Shown: positions 1 through 8,422, counted from the stretch's first letter. The stretch: DNA of 14,805 nt from an uncultured Clostridium sp. (GCA_900550335.1 URRU01000023.1:1-14805), one strand, 5' to 3'. Made by a program: numbers and translations. Notes: generated by a model from the sequence alone, not told the origin.

Positions 1-216
1 AGCGCCGGATTTTTCTGCAACTGCTTCCGCAATACCCATAGCATTAAAAGAATCACTTCCACATGGACAATGAGGACCATGCTGCTCAATAGCACCGATC
101 GGAAGGATTGCAAGGTCACATACTTCTTTTGCATAAGCGATATTTACTGCTGCAGAATTGTCCTGGAACCATAAAGAATCTCTTTTGTTTAATTTGAACT
201 CTGTCTGTTTTTTCAT
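1..216 (-). CDS. Creatininase-family amidohydrolase, N-terminal 72 codons (cut by window edge)
   Basis: Partial gene that starts at 216 and runs off the left end still in frame. The translation has the creatininase-family signature at about residues 42-55, ILPIGAIEQHGPH followed by a GSD. The Glu and His of EQHG and the Asp of GSD match the metal ligands of this binuclear-metal family. Members hydrolyse cyclic amides or formamides (creatinine, FAPy intermediates) or act in peptide cofactor maturation; with only the N-terminus visible, the substrate cannot be assigned. The start is supported by AAGGAG 7-8 bases upstream. G+C of the fragment is about 42% by hand count, apparently higher than its neighbours. 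It has its own promoter with flanking palindromes and is probably transcribed apart from purB. Family assignment is solid, exact function open. Confidence 0.85.
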   Translation of the reverse strand, partial: MKKQTEFKLNKRDSLWFQDNSAAVNIAYAKEVCDLAILPIGAIEQHGPHCPCGSDSFNAMGIAEAVAEKSGA

Positions 217-252
217 AGTGTTTATCTCCTTTTTTATTATTTAATTTTTATT

Positions 253-287
253 GTATATACCCTCATTATACATTTTCTTGTATATAC
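253..287 (-). promoter_or_regulatory. Promoter -10 flanked by two GTATATAC operator-like palindromes
   Basis: Reading the minus strand toward the creatininase gene, TATAAT (265-270) sits between two identical copies of GTATATACAA. Each contains the perfect 8-bp palindrome GTATATAC (253-260 and 280-287). The copies are 27 bp apart. No good -35 hexamer is visible, as is common for regulated promoters. GT-N-AC palindromes of this kind suit GntR-family repressors (FadR or HutC type), which is inference; no regulator gene is in the window. Because each copy is self-complementary the two could also pair in RNA as an 8-bp stem, giving a weak terminator for purB as an alternative reading. Confidence 0.5.
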
Positions 288-313
288 TTTTATTATTATT
301 TATTTCGTTGTTA

Positions 314-1744
314 TTATACGTTTATTTCATTGTCAACTTCTTTATCATCTTTATGAGCTTCTAATACTGGTGCAACTTCATTTTTTAGGAATTCTTCAAC
401 CTGCATTGGAGCACATCCAACGTATTTTTCTGGTTTAAGTATTTCGTTTAATTCTTCAAGAGTAACACCAAACATTTCGTCAGCTGCTATTCTTTCTATT
501 AAGTCGTTTTTCTTACCTTCAACTTTAACCATTCTACCAGCTTCTAAAGAATGTACTCTTATTCTTTCGTGTAAGTCCTGTCTGTTTCCACCTTTTCTAA
601 CAGCATCCATCATTATGTTTTCTGTAGCCATAAATGGAAGTTCGCTCATTAATCTCTGTTCTATAACTTTTGGATATACAACTAATCCATCTGCAACGTT
701 GCAATATAAGCTTAGTATACTGTCTACTGCTAGGAATGCTTCTGGTACACTTATTCTCTTGTTAGCAGAGTCATCTAGTGTTCTTTCAAACCACTGAGTA
801 GCTGTTGTTATAGCTGGGTTTAACGCATCTACCATAACATATCTCGCAAGTGCTGCTATTCTTTCACTTCTCATTGGATTTCTCTTGTATGCCATAGCAG
901 AAGAACCTATCTGTTTCTTTTCGAATGGTTCTTCAACTTCTTTTAAGTGCTGAAGAAGTCTTATATCGTTTGAGAATTTTGTAGCTGACTGAGCTATACC
1001 AGATAATATATTAAGAACTTTACTGTCTATTTTTCTAGTATAAGTCTGTCCAGATACAGCTATTACTTTATCATATCCCATTTTTTCAACTATTTTTCTA
1101 TCAAGCTCTTTTACTTTTTCGTAATCTCCTTCAAATAATTCAAGGAATGAAGCCTGAGTTCCTGTTGTTCCTTTTGATCCAAGAAGTCTTTTATCTGATA
1201 AGAAGTGTTCTATTTCTTCTAAATCATATAATAAATCCTGTATCCATAGTGTAGCTCTTTTACCTACTGTTGTTGGCTGAGCTGGCTGGAAATGAGTAAA
1301 TCCAAGTGTTGGAAGGCTCTTATATTCATCAGCAAATTTAGATAATGCTTTTATAGCCATTACTAATTTTGTTCTTACAAGTTCCATACCTTCATACATT
1401 AGTATTAAGTCTGTGTTATCTCCAACGTAGCAAGAAGTAGCACCTAAGTGTATTATACCTGCTGCTTTAGGGCACTGCTGTCCGTAAGCGTAAACATGAG
1501 ACATAACATCGTGTCTAACTTCTTTTTCTCTTGCAACGGCTACATCGTAGTTTATATCGTCCTGATTTGCTTTTAATTCGTCTATCTGTTCCTGAGTTAT
1601 TTCAAGACCTAGCTCCATTTCTGACTCAGCTAGTGCTATCCATAATTTTCTCCATGTACGGAATTTTTTGTCATTAGAGAAAAGCTGTTTCATCTCTTTA
1701 CTCGCATAACGTGATGTTAGTGGTGACTGATATATTTCGTTCAT
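314..1744 (-). CDS. purB: Adenylosuccinate lyase, long vertebrate-like form
   Basis: Cleaves SAICAR to AICAR and adenylosuccinate to AMP, releasing fumarate both times, so it acts in IMP synthesis and in the IMP-to-AMP branch. The fumarase/ASL superfamily signature GSSAMAYKRNPMRSE lies at about 280-294, with the catalytic Ser in the flexible loop. GFTHFQPAQPTT at 148-159 carries the conserved catalytic His (151). At 476 residues it is clearly longer than the roughly 430-residue Bacillus type. The C-terminal half, for example QWFERTLDDSANKR and LPFMATENI, resembles the vertebrate enzyme from memory. Pro in the usual MPYKRN or MPHKRN motif is Ala here. Start chosen by GGAGG just upstream. It follows purC by 55 bases without a visible terminator, so the two are probably cotranscribed. 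All glutamines I checked use CAG. Confidence 0.95.
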   Translation of the reverse strand: MNEIYQSPLTSRYASKEMKQLFSNDKKFRTWRKLWIALAESEMELGLEITQEQIDELKANQDDINYDVAVAREKEVRHDVMSHVYAYGQQCPKAAGIIHLGATSCYVGDNTDLILMYEGMELVRTKLVMAIKALSKFADEYKSLPTLGFTHFQPAQPTTVGKRATLWIQDLLYDLEEIEHFLSDKRLLGSKGTTGTQASFLELFEGDYEKVKELDRKIVEKMGYDKVIAVSGQTYTRKIDSKVLNILSGIAQSATKFSNDIRLLQHLKEVEEPFEKKQIGSSAMAYKRNPMRSERIAALARYVMVDALNPAITTATQWFERTLDDSANKRISVPEAFLAVDSILSLYCNVADGLVVYPKVIEQRLMSELPFMATENIMMDAVRKGGNRQDLHERIRVHSLEAGRMVKVEGKKNDLIERIAADEMFGVTLEELNEILKPEKYVGCAPMQVEEFLKNEVAPVLEAHKDDKEVDNEINV

Positions 1745-1799
1745 ACTATCCTCCGATTTTATTTTAATTTTATTGTATTATTTATATAATAAATCTAAA

Positions 1800-2510
1800 T
1801 TATATTCCTAATCTGCTCATTACTTCATCATAGGCTTCTTTTACTCCACCTAAATCTCTTCTAAATCTATCTTTATCTAGTTTTTCGTGAGTATTTATAT
1901 CCCAAAGTCTACAAGTATCAGGAGATATTTCATCTGCTAAGATTATTCTTCCATGGTATCTTCCCATTTCTATTTTGAAATCTACTAATTCTATGTCAGC
2001 CTGTTTGAAATACTCTATTAAGAAATCATTTATTTTCATTGTCATATCTCTTATAGCGTCTAGTTCTTCCTTAGTAGCTGCACCTATTGCCATTATCTGG
2101 CTGTCGTTTATCATTGGATCTCCAAGTGCATCATCTTTTAAGCAAAATTCTAATGTAGGGTTTTTTAGTACAGTTCCTTCTTCTACACCAAATCTCTTAG
2201 AAAAGCTACCCGCAGCTATGTTTCTAACTATTATTTCAAGTGGTACTATTTCAACTTTTTTAACTATTGTTTCTCTATCTGAAATTTCTTCAACTAAATG
2301 AGTTTCTATTCCCTTCTCTTCTTCTAGCTTTTTAAATATAAAGTTGGCCATTCTGTTGTTTATTACACCTTTTCCGTCTATCTGTCCTTTTTTAAGTCCA
2401 TTAAATGCAGTTGCATCGTCTTTGTATGATATTAAGAAGCAATCATCATTCCCTTCTATTTCATAGACTCTTTTGGCTTTACCTTCATATAACATTTTTC
2501 CTTTATTCAT
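1800..2510 (-). CDS. purC: Phosphoribosylaminoimidazole-succinocarboxamide (SAICAR) synthase
   Basis: Joins CAIR and aspartate with ATP to give SAICAR, the step immediately before PurB acts. The 236-residue length is typical of stand-alone bacterial PurC. Visible family motifs are LYEGKAKRVY (7-16), SYKDDATAFNG (28-38) followed by KGVINN (47-52), VRNIAAGSF (95-103) and LADEISPDTCRLWD (191-204). The start is supported by GGGAGG about 8 bases upstream; the internal Met6 has no comparable site. It lies between carB (117-base gap with a strong hairpin) and purB (55-base gap). I could not find a convincing promoter of its own, so expression may depend on read-through past that hairpin. The cytoplasmic enzyme shows no truncation or missing motif. 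Confidence 0.96.
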   Translation of the reverse strand: MNKGKMLYEGKAKRVYEIEGNDDCFLISYKDDATAFNGLKKGQIDGKGVINNRMANFIFKKLEEEKGIETHLVEEISDRETIVKKVEIVPLEIIVRNIAAGSFSKRFGVEEGTVLKNPTLEFCLKDDALGDPMINDSQIMAIGAATKEELDAIRDMTMKINDFLIEYFKQADIELVDFKIEMGRYHGRIILADEISPDTCRLWDINTHEKLDKDRFRRDLGGVKEAYDEVMSRLGI

Positions 2511-2566
2511 CTTAGTTTCCTCCCTTTAAAGTATACATTTCACAATACTCTATAAGTTCAAATTCT

Positions 2567-2609
2567 AAACTGCACATATATTAAATTTTCTATTATATAT
2601 GTGCAGTTT
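2567..2609 (-). terminator. 15-bp perfect hairpin between carB and purC (terminator or attenuator)
   Basis: A perfect 15-bp inverted repeat: AAACTGCACATATAT at 2567-2581 and its complement at 2595-2609, with a 13-base loop. It lies 18 bases after the carB stop. On the minus strand the stem ends in UUU, then AG and another AAUUU run, so the U tract is imperfect; the plus-strand side is no better. It most likely stops or thins carAB transcripts before purC, or protects a processed 3' end. The structure is certain in sequence; full termination is not. Confidence 0.65.
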
Positions 2610-2627
2610 TCATCCTCACTTACAATT

Positions 2628-5600
2628 TTATACGTATATTGAATTTATATCAACTAGTCTGGTATTTTCTTCTGAGTAGTGACTTAATAAACTTTCTGCA
2701 AGTGCATTTGCTGTGTCTATTGAAGTTAAGCAAGGAACTGCGTAATCTATTGCTTTTCTTCTGATTTTAACACTGTCTCTTGTAGGTATTCTACCCTTAG
2801 AAGATGTTGAAATTACATATTTTACTACTCCACTTTCTATTAACTTACTTGTGTTGTTTACTCTGTCTTCGTGAATTTTATTTACTACTGTAACATCCAT
2901 TCCTTCTTCTTCAAGAACTTTGGCAGTTCCTTCTGTAGCGTATAATTTAAATCCTAGTCTTTCAAATTTTTCAGCTACTTCTGCTATTTCTGGTTTATCT
3001 CCATCTTTTACAGATATAAATACTCCACCGTCTTTTTCCATGTGGTATCCTGCAGCTGCTAGTCCTTTAAATACTGCTTCTTTTAGATTTCTACCTATAC
3101 CTAAAACTTCTCCCGTAGATTTCATTTCTGGTCCTAGGTGTACATCTAAGTCGATTAATTTTTCGAATGAGAATACTGGTACTTTTGCTGCAAAGTATTT
3201 CTGTCCTTTAAATAGCCCTGTTCCAAATCCCATATCTTTTATTTTTTCTCCAAGCATTGCTCTAACTGCAAGCTCAACCATTGGAACACCAGTTATTTTA
3301 CTTAGGTAAGGTATTGTACGAGAAGATCTTGGATTTACTTCTATTACATATATCTTTCCTTCGTATATAACGTACTGTATGTTTACAAGTCCCTTAGTTT
3401 TTAGAGAAACTGCAAGCTGTTTTGAGTATTCAACTATTTTTTCTTTTAGTTTTTCACTTATATTCCATGAAGGGCAAACTGCTATAGAGTCTCCTGAGTG
3501 AACTCCTGCTCTCTCTATATGTTCCATTATTCCTGGAATTAATATTTCTTCTCCGTCACATATAGCATCTACTTCTACTTCTATACCCATCATATATTTA
3601 TCTATTAGTATTGGGTTGTCCTTTTTGTTTGATTTTAGTATTATTTTCATGTATTCTTTGATATCTTCATCGCCGAATGCAATTATCATATTCTGTCCAC
3701 CTAATACGTAAGATGGTCTCATAAGTACTGGGTATCCAAGTTCATTTGCAGCTTTTAAGGCTTCATCTTCTGTAAGAACTGTATGTCCCTGTGGTCTTTT
3801 TATGTGTAGAGATTCAAGAAGTTCATCAAATCTTTCTCTATCCTCTGCCATATCTATGCTTTCTGCACTAGATCCTAATACATTTATTCCCTGACTTTCT
3901 AGGAACTTAGTTAGGTTTATAGCTGTCTGACCACCAAATGCAACTACTACTCCATAAGGTTTTTCTGTATTCATTACGTTCATTACATCTTCTGGAGTAA
4001 GTGGTTCAAAGTATAGTCTATCCGCTGTATCAAAGTCTGTAGATACAGTTTCTGGGTTGTTGTTTATTATAACAACATCAAATCCTGCTTTTTTAAGTGC
4101 CCATACACAGTGAACTGCAGAGTAGTCGAATTCTATCCCCTGTCCTATTCTTATCGGTCCTGAACCAAGAACTACTACAGTTTTTCTCTCTCTTATTCCT
4201 TTTCTTTCTATAAACTCATTCGCTTCATTTACTTCATCACAGCAACTATAGAAGTATGGAGTTTCTGCTTTAAATTCTCCTGCACAAGTGTCGACCATTT
4301 TAAATGACGCTGGAGCTGAGTAATTTACTTTTTCTCCACTTATTCTTTCTATTGTAGAGTTTAAGAATCCGTATCTTTTTGCAATGTTATAAGTAGCTTC
4401 TGATACATTTCCTTTAGATAGTTCTTTTTCTACTTCTGCTATGTTTTTCATTTTATATAAGAACCAGTTGTCTACTTTTGTTATTTCATGTATTTCTTCA
4501 CAAGATATTCCTCTTTTTAATGCTTCATATATTACAAATACTCTTTCATCATTGCATACATGAAGTGCTTCTTTTACCTGCTCATCTGAATACGCAGCTA
4601 CTTTTGGAAGAGTACAGCAATCTGTTTTGTTTTCAGATCCTCTAACAGCTTTCATAAGTGCGGTTTCAAAGTTCTGTCCTATAGCCATTACCTCACCTGT
4701 AGCCTTCATCTGAGTACCAAGTTCTCTCTTAGCATACACAAATTTGTCAAATGGCCATTTAGGGAATTTAACAACCACATAGTCAAGAGCTGGCTCGAAG
4801 CATGCGTAAGTCTGTTTAGTTATTTCATTTTTTATTTCATCTAATCTATATCCAAGTGCTATTTTTGCAGCAACTTTTGCTATTGGGTATCCTGTAGCTT
4901 TTGAAGCTAGAGCAGAAGATCTTGAAACCCTTGGGTTTACTTCTATTACAGCGTATTCGTCGCTATTTGGATTAAGTGCGAACTGACAGTTACATCCACC
5001 TTCAACACCCATAGCATCAACTATTTTTATAGCTGCTGTTCTAAGCATCTGGTATTCTTTATCTGCAAGTGTAACCGCTGGAGCTATTACTATACTGTCT
5101 CCTGTATGTACTCCAACTGGGTCAAAGTTTTCCATTGAACATACAGTTATAGCATTTCCTGCTCCATCTCTTACAACTTCAAACTCTATTTCTTTCCATC
5201 CAGATATACATTTTTCAACCAATATCTGTGTTATTGGAGATAATCTAAGTCCATTTTCTGCAATCTTTTTAAATTCTTCCTCGTCGTTTGCGATTCCACC
5301 ACCGCTTCCTCCAAGAGTAAACGCTGGTCTAACTATTACTGGGTAACCTATTTTTCCTGCGAATTCTACAGCAGAATCTAGGTCTTCAACTATTTCTGAA
5401 GGTATTACAGGCTGACCAATTTCAAGCATTGTGTCTTTGAACATCTGTCTATCTTCAGCTTTATCTATTGTTTCTGGATCTGCTCCAAGAAGCTTAACAC
5501 CCATTTTTTCTAGGTATCCTTCTTTAGCTAACTGCATTGAAAGAGTTAGAGCTGTCTGCCCACCTAATGTAGAAAGTATACTGTCTGGTCTTTCTTTTTC

Positions 5601-5834
5601 TATTATTCTTTTTAATGTAGTAACTGTAAGTGGCTCTATATATATTTTGTCAGCCATTGCGTTGTCAGTCATTATAGTCGCTGGATTTGAGTTAACTAGT
5701 ATAACTTCCTTTCCATCTTCTTTTAGAGCCTGACAAGCCTGTGTTCCAGAATAATCAAATTCCGCTGCCTGTCCTATTACTATAGGTCCTGAACCTATTA
5801 AAAGTACTTTCTGTATGTCGTTATTTTTAGGCAT
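2628..5834 (-). CDS. carB: Carbamoyl-phosphate synthase, large subunit
   Basis: Makes carbamoyl phosphate from bicarbonate, ammonia delivered by CarA, and two ATP; the product feeds pyrimidine and arginine synthesis. The 1068 residues match the full-length bacterial enzyme (E. coli 1073). There are two homologous ATP-grasp halves. The first (about 1-400) has IGQAAEFDYSGTQA, RPAFTLGGSGGG and EVNPRVSRSSALASKATG. The second (about 550-930) has IGQGIEFDYS, RPSYVLGGQNM and EVNPRSSRTIPYLSKITG. An oligomerisation region lies between them. From about 935 comes an MGS-like allosteric domain with YATEGTA and VNKIHE, positions that bind UMP and related effectors in E. coli. The start codon overlaps the carA stop as TAATG, preceded by GAAGGAG, so translation is coupled. 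No pyrimidine attenuator was recognised. The sequence alone does not say whether it serves pyrimidines or arginine. Confidence 0.97.
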   Translation of the reverse strand: MPKNNDIQKVLLIGSGPIVIGQAAEFDYSGTQACQALKEDGKEVILVNSNPATIMTDNAMADKIYIEPLTVTTLKRIIEKERPDSILSTLGGQTALTLSMQLAKEGYLEKMGVKLLGADPETIDKAEDRQMFKDTMLEIGQPVIPSEIVEDLDSAVEFAGKIGYPVIVRPAFTLGGSGGGIANDEEEFKKIAENGLRLSPITQILVEKCISGWKEIEFEVVRDGAGNAITVCSMENFDPVGVHTGDSIVIAPAVTLADKEYQMLRTAAIKIVDAMGVEGGCNCQFALNPNSDEYAVIEVNPRVSRSSALASKATGYPIAKVAAKIALGYRLDEIKNEITKQTYACFEPALDYVVVKFPKWPFDKFVYAKRELGTQMKATGEVMAIGQNFETALMKAVRGSENKTDCCTLPKVAAYSDEQVKEALHVCNDERVFVIYEALKRGISCEEIHEITKVDNWFLYKMKNIAEVEKELSKGNVSEATYNIAKRYGFLNSTIERISGEKVNYSAPASFKMVDTCAGEFKAETPYFYSCCDEVNEANEFIERKGIRERKTVVVLGSGPIRIGQGIEFDYSAVHCVWALKKAGFDVVIINNNPETVSTDFDTADRLYFEPLTPEDVMNVMNTEKPYGVVVAFGGQTAINLTKFLESQGINVLGSSAESIDMAEDRERFDELLESLHIKRPQGHTVLTEDEALKAANELGYPVLMRPSYVLGGQNMIIAFGDEDIKEYMKIILKSNKKDNPILIDKYMMGIEVEVDAICDGEEILIPGIMEHIERAGVHSGDSIAVCPSWNISEKLKEKIVEYSKQLAVSLKTKGLVNIQYVIYEGKIYVIEVNPRSSRTIPYLSKITGVPMVELAVRAMLGEKIKDMGFGTGLFKGQKYFAAKVPVFSFEKLIDLDVHLGPEMKSTGEVLGIGRNLKEAVFKGLAAAGYHMEKDGGVFISVKDGDKPEIAEVAEKFERLGFKLYATEGTAKVLEEEGMDVTVVNKIHEDRVNNTSKLIESGVVKYVISTSSKGRIPTRDSVKIRRKAIDYAVPCLTSIDTANALAESLLSHYSEENTRLVDINSIYV

Positions 5835-6904
5835 TATATCTCAACTCCTTCCATTAAACTTATAAATCTATCAAATAAATATGCTGTATCCTGTGGTCCA
5901 CCACAAGCTTCTGGATGGAACTGTACTGAAAATACTGGCATATCTGTGTATTTTATTCCTTCGCAAGTACCGTCATTTACATTTGTAAATAATAATTCTG
6001 CATTTTTAGGTAATTCATCATTGTCCACTGCATATCCATGATTCTGGCTTGATACGTATATTCTTCCTGTTGAAAGGTCTTTAACAGGCTGATTTCCACC
6101 TCTATGTCCATATTTTAATTTAATAGTAGTTCCTCCCTGAGAAAGAGCTAATAACTGATGACCTAAACAAATTCCAAATGTAGGTATATTTGCCTTGCAT
6201 AGTTCTTTTAATTCTTCTATTATTTTTACATTGTCCTTTGGATCTCCAGGTCCATTAGATAGCATTATTCCGTCTGGATTTAATGCTTTTATTTCTTCAG
6301 CTGTTGTAGATGCAGGCACTGTTGTTACATTGCATCCTCTTTTTAATAATTCTCTTCTTATATTTCTCTTAGCACCGAAGTCCCATAATACTACGTTGAA
6401 CTTAGCGTCTTCCACTTTATCAGTAAATGACTCTTCACAAGTAACTGCTTCAACCATATCAAAGTATTCTACATCTATTTTTTCATTCTCTTTAACTGGT
6501 TCAGAAGTTATTTTTGCCTTCATAGTACCATGTTCTCTAAGTACTCTTGTAAGTTCTCTTGTATCTATACCGTATACTCCTGGTATATCGTTCTTTTTAA
6601 GGTATTCATCAAGTGTACCCTCACATCTGTAGTTAGAAGGGTGTTCACAGTACTCTCTAACTATATAAGCTTTTACAAAAGAGCCGCTACTTTCGGCATC
6701 TTCTTCTATTATTCCGTAGTTTCCTATAAGTGGGAATGTCTGAACAACTATCTGCCCACAGTAACTTGGGTCTGTAAGTGTTTCAAAATATCCTGTCATT
6801 CCAGTAGTAAATACTATTTCGCCAGTTATTTCCTTTTCCCGTCCAAAAGATTTTCCTTCAAAAATCTTTCCATTTTCAAGAATTAAGTTGATTTTCTTTT
6901 CCAA
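5834..6904 (-). CDS. carA: Carbamoyl-phosphate synthase, small (glutaminase) subunit, probable TTG start
   Basis: Hydrolyses glutamine and passes ammonia to CarB. With the start proposed here it has 356 residues. The N-terminal CarA domain includes LENGKIFEGKSFG (about 9-21) and GNYG near 61. The C-terminal class-I amidotransferase has nucleophile Cys246 in GICLGHQ plus His330 and Glu332 in QFHPEA. Start: the longest frame opens at an ATG at 6931 inside the end of purF, but its codons include AAAAAAGGAGG, an obvious ribosome-binding site. That site lies 8 bases before a TTG at 6904, and starting there gives the usual short family N-terminus. I therefore prefer TTG, leaving a 19-base gap after purF. 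The stop overlaps the carB start. Its place between purF and carB pairs two glutamine-amide users in one unit. Confidence 0.93.
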   Translation of the reverse strand: MEKKINLILENGKIFEGKSFGREKEITGEIVFTTGMTGYFETLTDPSYCGQIVVQTFPLIGNYGIIEEDAESSGSFVKAYIVREYCEHPSNYRCEGTLDEYLKKNDIPGVYGIDTRELTRVLREHGTMKAKITSEPVKENEKIDVEYFDMVEAVTCEESFTDKVEDAKFNVVLWDFGAKRNIRRELLKRGCNVTTVPASTTAEEIKALNPDGIMLSNGPGDPKDNVKIIEELKELCKANIPTFGICLGHQLLALSQGGTTIKLKYGHRGGNQPVKDLSTGRIYVSSQNHGYAVDNDELPKNAELLFTNVNDGTCEGIKYTDMPVFSVQFHPEACGGPQDTAYLFDRFISLMEGVEI

Positions 6905-6923
6905 AGTTAGTGCCTCCTTTTTT
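6905..6923 (-). promoter_or_regulatory. Ribosome-binding site that sets the carA start
   Basis: The 19 bases between the purF stop and the proposed TTG start contain an AAAAAAGGAGG tract (minus strand), with 8 bases from GGAGG to TTG. An upstream ATG at 6931 lies on the wrong side of this site and would translate it as amino acids. This is the evidence for the shorter carA. Confidence 0.8.
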
Positions 6924-8327
6924 CTATTCAAACTGTGATTTGCTGTAGTTTTCTATTATAAGAGGGTAATTTCCATCGAAGCATCCTGTACAGAAATCTC
7001 TGCAACATTTTCCACATGCTTTCTTTAACCCTTCTATGCTTATAAATCCTAGTGAATCAGCGCCTATGCTTTTTCTGATTTCTTCTAATTCCATTTTATT
7101 TGCTATTAGATTTTCTTCGCTGTCTATGTCTGTTCCAAAGTTACAAGTGTGTCTGAACATAGGTGAAGATACAAGCATATGCACCTCTTTAGCACCTGCC
7201 CGTCTTACATTTTTTATTATCTTAGCACTTGTAGTTCCTCTTACTATAGAGTCGTCTATAAGTATTACTCTCTTGTCTTTTAAATTACTTGCAAGAGGAT
7301 TTAATTTTAGTTTAACCGCTTTTTCTCTCTGCTCTTGTGTTGGGAATATGAAGCTTCTTCCAATGTATCTATTCTTTACAAATCCAAATTCAAAAGGCAT
7401 ATTGCTTTCTTTTGCATATCCAATGGCTGCCTCTATTCCACTGTCTGGCACACCACATACAACATCTGCATCTATTTTGAATTCTTTTGCAAGTTCTCTT
7501 CCCATGTTTATTCTCGCATCGTATACATTTAATCCATCTATGTTTGAGTCTGTTCTGGCAAAGTAGACATACTCAAATATACAAGAGCCCTTTTTTTCTC
7601 TATTTAATATTATTTTGCTATCTATAGAAAGGTCTTCATTTATTACAACCATTTCTCCTGGTTCAATATCTCTAATTAATTCATAGTTTATACTATCAAA
7701 TGCACAGCTTTCAGATGCTACAGCTATACCATTTTCACCCTTACCTATACAAAGAGGTCTAAATCCCCATCCATCTCTTATCGCTACTAGTTTGTTTTGA
7801 GATGTCATTATAACAAGTGAAAATGCACCTTCTAGTTTTTCAACTGCTTTTTCAATAGCTTTTAATTCATCTTTTTCTGTAAGCATTTCAAATGCGATTA
7901 ATTTCGCTATAGATTCACTATCATTAGTAGATCTAAATATACAACCTTCTTTTTCAAGACCTTTTCTTATTTCCATTGAGTTGACAATATTCCCATTGTG
8001 AGCAACTGCAACTCTTCCCATTAGATACTCTGCTAATATTGGCTGAGTATTTGCCTTTGAGTTAGAGCCTGTTGTAGAGTATCTAACGTGTCCTATAGAT
8101 ACTTCAGCATCTCCTAAGTCGCTTATATCCTTTGGTGAAAATACTTCGCTTACTAGACCTTTATTTTTAAATAGGTTTATTTTTTCTCCAACTAACGATG
8201 CTATTCCTGCACCTTCCTGACCTCTGTGCTGAAGTGCCATAAGTGCAGAATGAGTCATACTAGCTGAATCATTTTCTTTGGTTCTTATCCCAAAAACTCC
8301 ACATTCTTCTCTTAACTTTTCTTCCAT
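6924..8327 (-). CDS. purF: Amidophosphoribosyltransferase, Fe-S and propeptide type
   Basis: Commits PRPP to purine synthesis by making 5-phosphoribosylamine from PRPP and glutamine. The 467-residue protein has an N-terminal class-II glutamine amidotransferase domain whose nucleophile is Cys9, in EECGVFGI. The first eight residues are thus a propeptide to be cleaved, as in Bacillus subtilis PurF. HVRYSTTGSNS (80-90) and AHNGNIVN (109-116) are amidotransferase motifs. The C-terminal phosphoribosyltransferase domain has the PRPP loop VILIDDSIVRGTT (354-366). Cysteines at about 249, 395, 446 and 449 fit the four ligands of the [4Fe-4S] cluster known in the Bacillus enzyme, which makes it oxygen-labile and suits an anaerobe. 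AGAGGA precedes the start. It sits 130 bases after purA, across a hairpin, and just before carA. Confidence 0.96.
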   Translation of the reverse strand: MEEKLREECGVFGIRTKENDSASMTHSALMALQHRGQEGAGIASLVGEKINLFKNKGLVSEVFSPKDISDLGDAEVSIGHVRYSTTGSNSKANTQPILAEYLMGRVAVAHNGNIVNSMEIRKGLEKEGCIFRSTNDSESIAKLIAFEMLTEKDELKAIEKAVEKLEGAFSLVIMTSQNKLVAIRDGWGFRPLCIGKGENGIAVASESCAFDSINYELIRDIEPGEMVVINEDLSIDSKIILNREKKGSCIFEYVYFARTDSNIDGLNVYDARINMGRELAKEFKIDADVVCGVPDSGIEAAIGYAKESNMPFEFGFVKNRYIGRSFIFPTQEQREKAVKLKLNPLASNLKDKRVILIDDSIVRGTTSAKIIKNVRRAGAKEVHMLVSSPMFRHTCNFGTDIDSEENLIANKMELEEIRKSIGADSLGFISIEGLKKACGKCCRDFCTGCFDGNYPLIIENYSKSQFE

Positions 8328-8386
8328 TCTTCTATTCCTCTTTTTTGATATAGTTTTTGTTTACTTTATAGTTTTTCTTTTAAATA

Positions 8387-8422
8387 GGGATATGCCCTGT
8401 AAAAATTTACAAAACATATCCC
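8387..8422 (-). other. Inverted repeat with alternative pairings in the purA-purF gap
   Basis: In the 130-base purA-purF gap, GGGATATG (8387-8394) and CATATCCC (8415-8422) form a perfect 8-bp inverted repeat with a 20-base loop. On the minus-strand RNA the second arm, CAUAUCCC, lies inside AGGGCAUAUCCCU, which could instead make a small 4-bp hairpin. GTAAA/TTTAC (8399-8410) lies within the loop. The bases after it are not U-rich, so it is not a convincing terminator. A weak attenuator, a processing site or a protein-binding dyad ahead of purF are all possible. Confidence 0.4.

Noticed and set aside
1..216. Recent horizontal transfer of the creatininase-family gene because of its higher G+C
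   Set aside because: Only 216 bases are visible, glutamine codons are still CAG like the neighbours, and the difference is modest.
1975..2301. Plus-strand open frame inside purC, and similar plus-strand frames inside carB, carA, purF, purA and others
   Set aside because: They lie entirely opposite well-supported genes, have low-complexity Ser/Leu/Ile-rich products and lack ribosome sites and family motifs.
2530..2561. Promoter for purC (TTGAAC and TATACT)
   Set aside because: Spacing is 20 bases and transcription would start on the ribosome-binding site itself.
6905..6931. carA start at the ATG overlapping purF
   Set aside because: It would place the ribosome-binding site inside the coding region and add residues not expected in the family.
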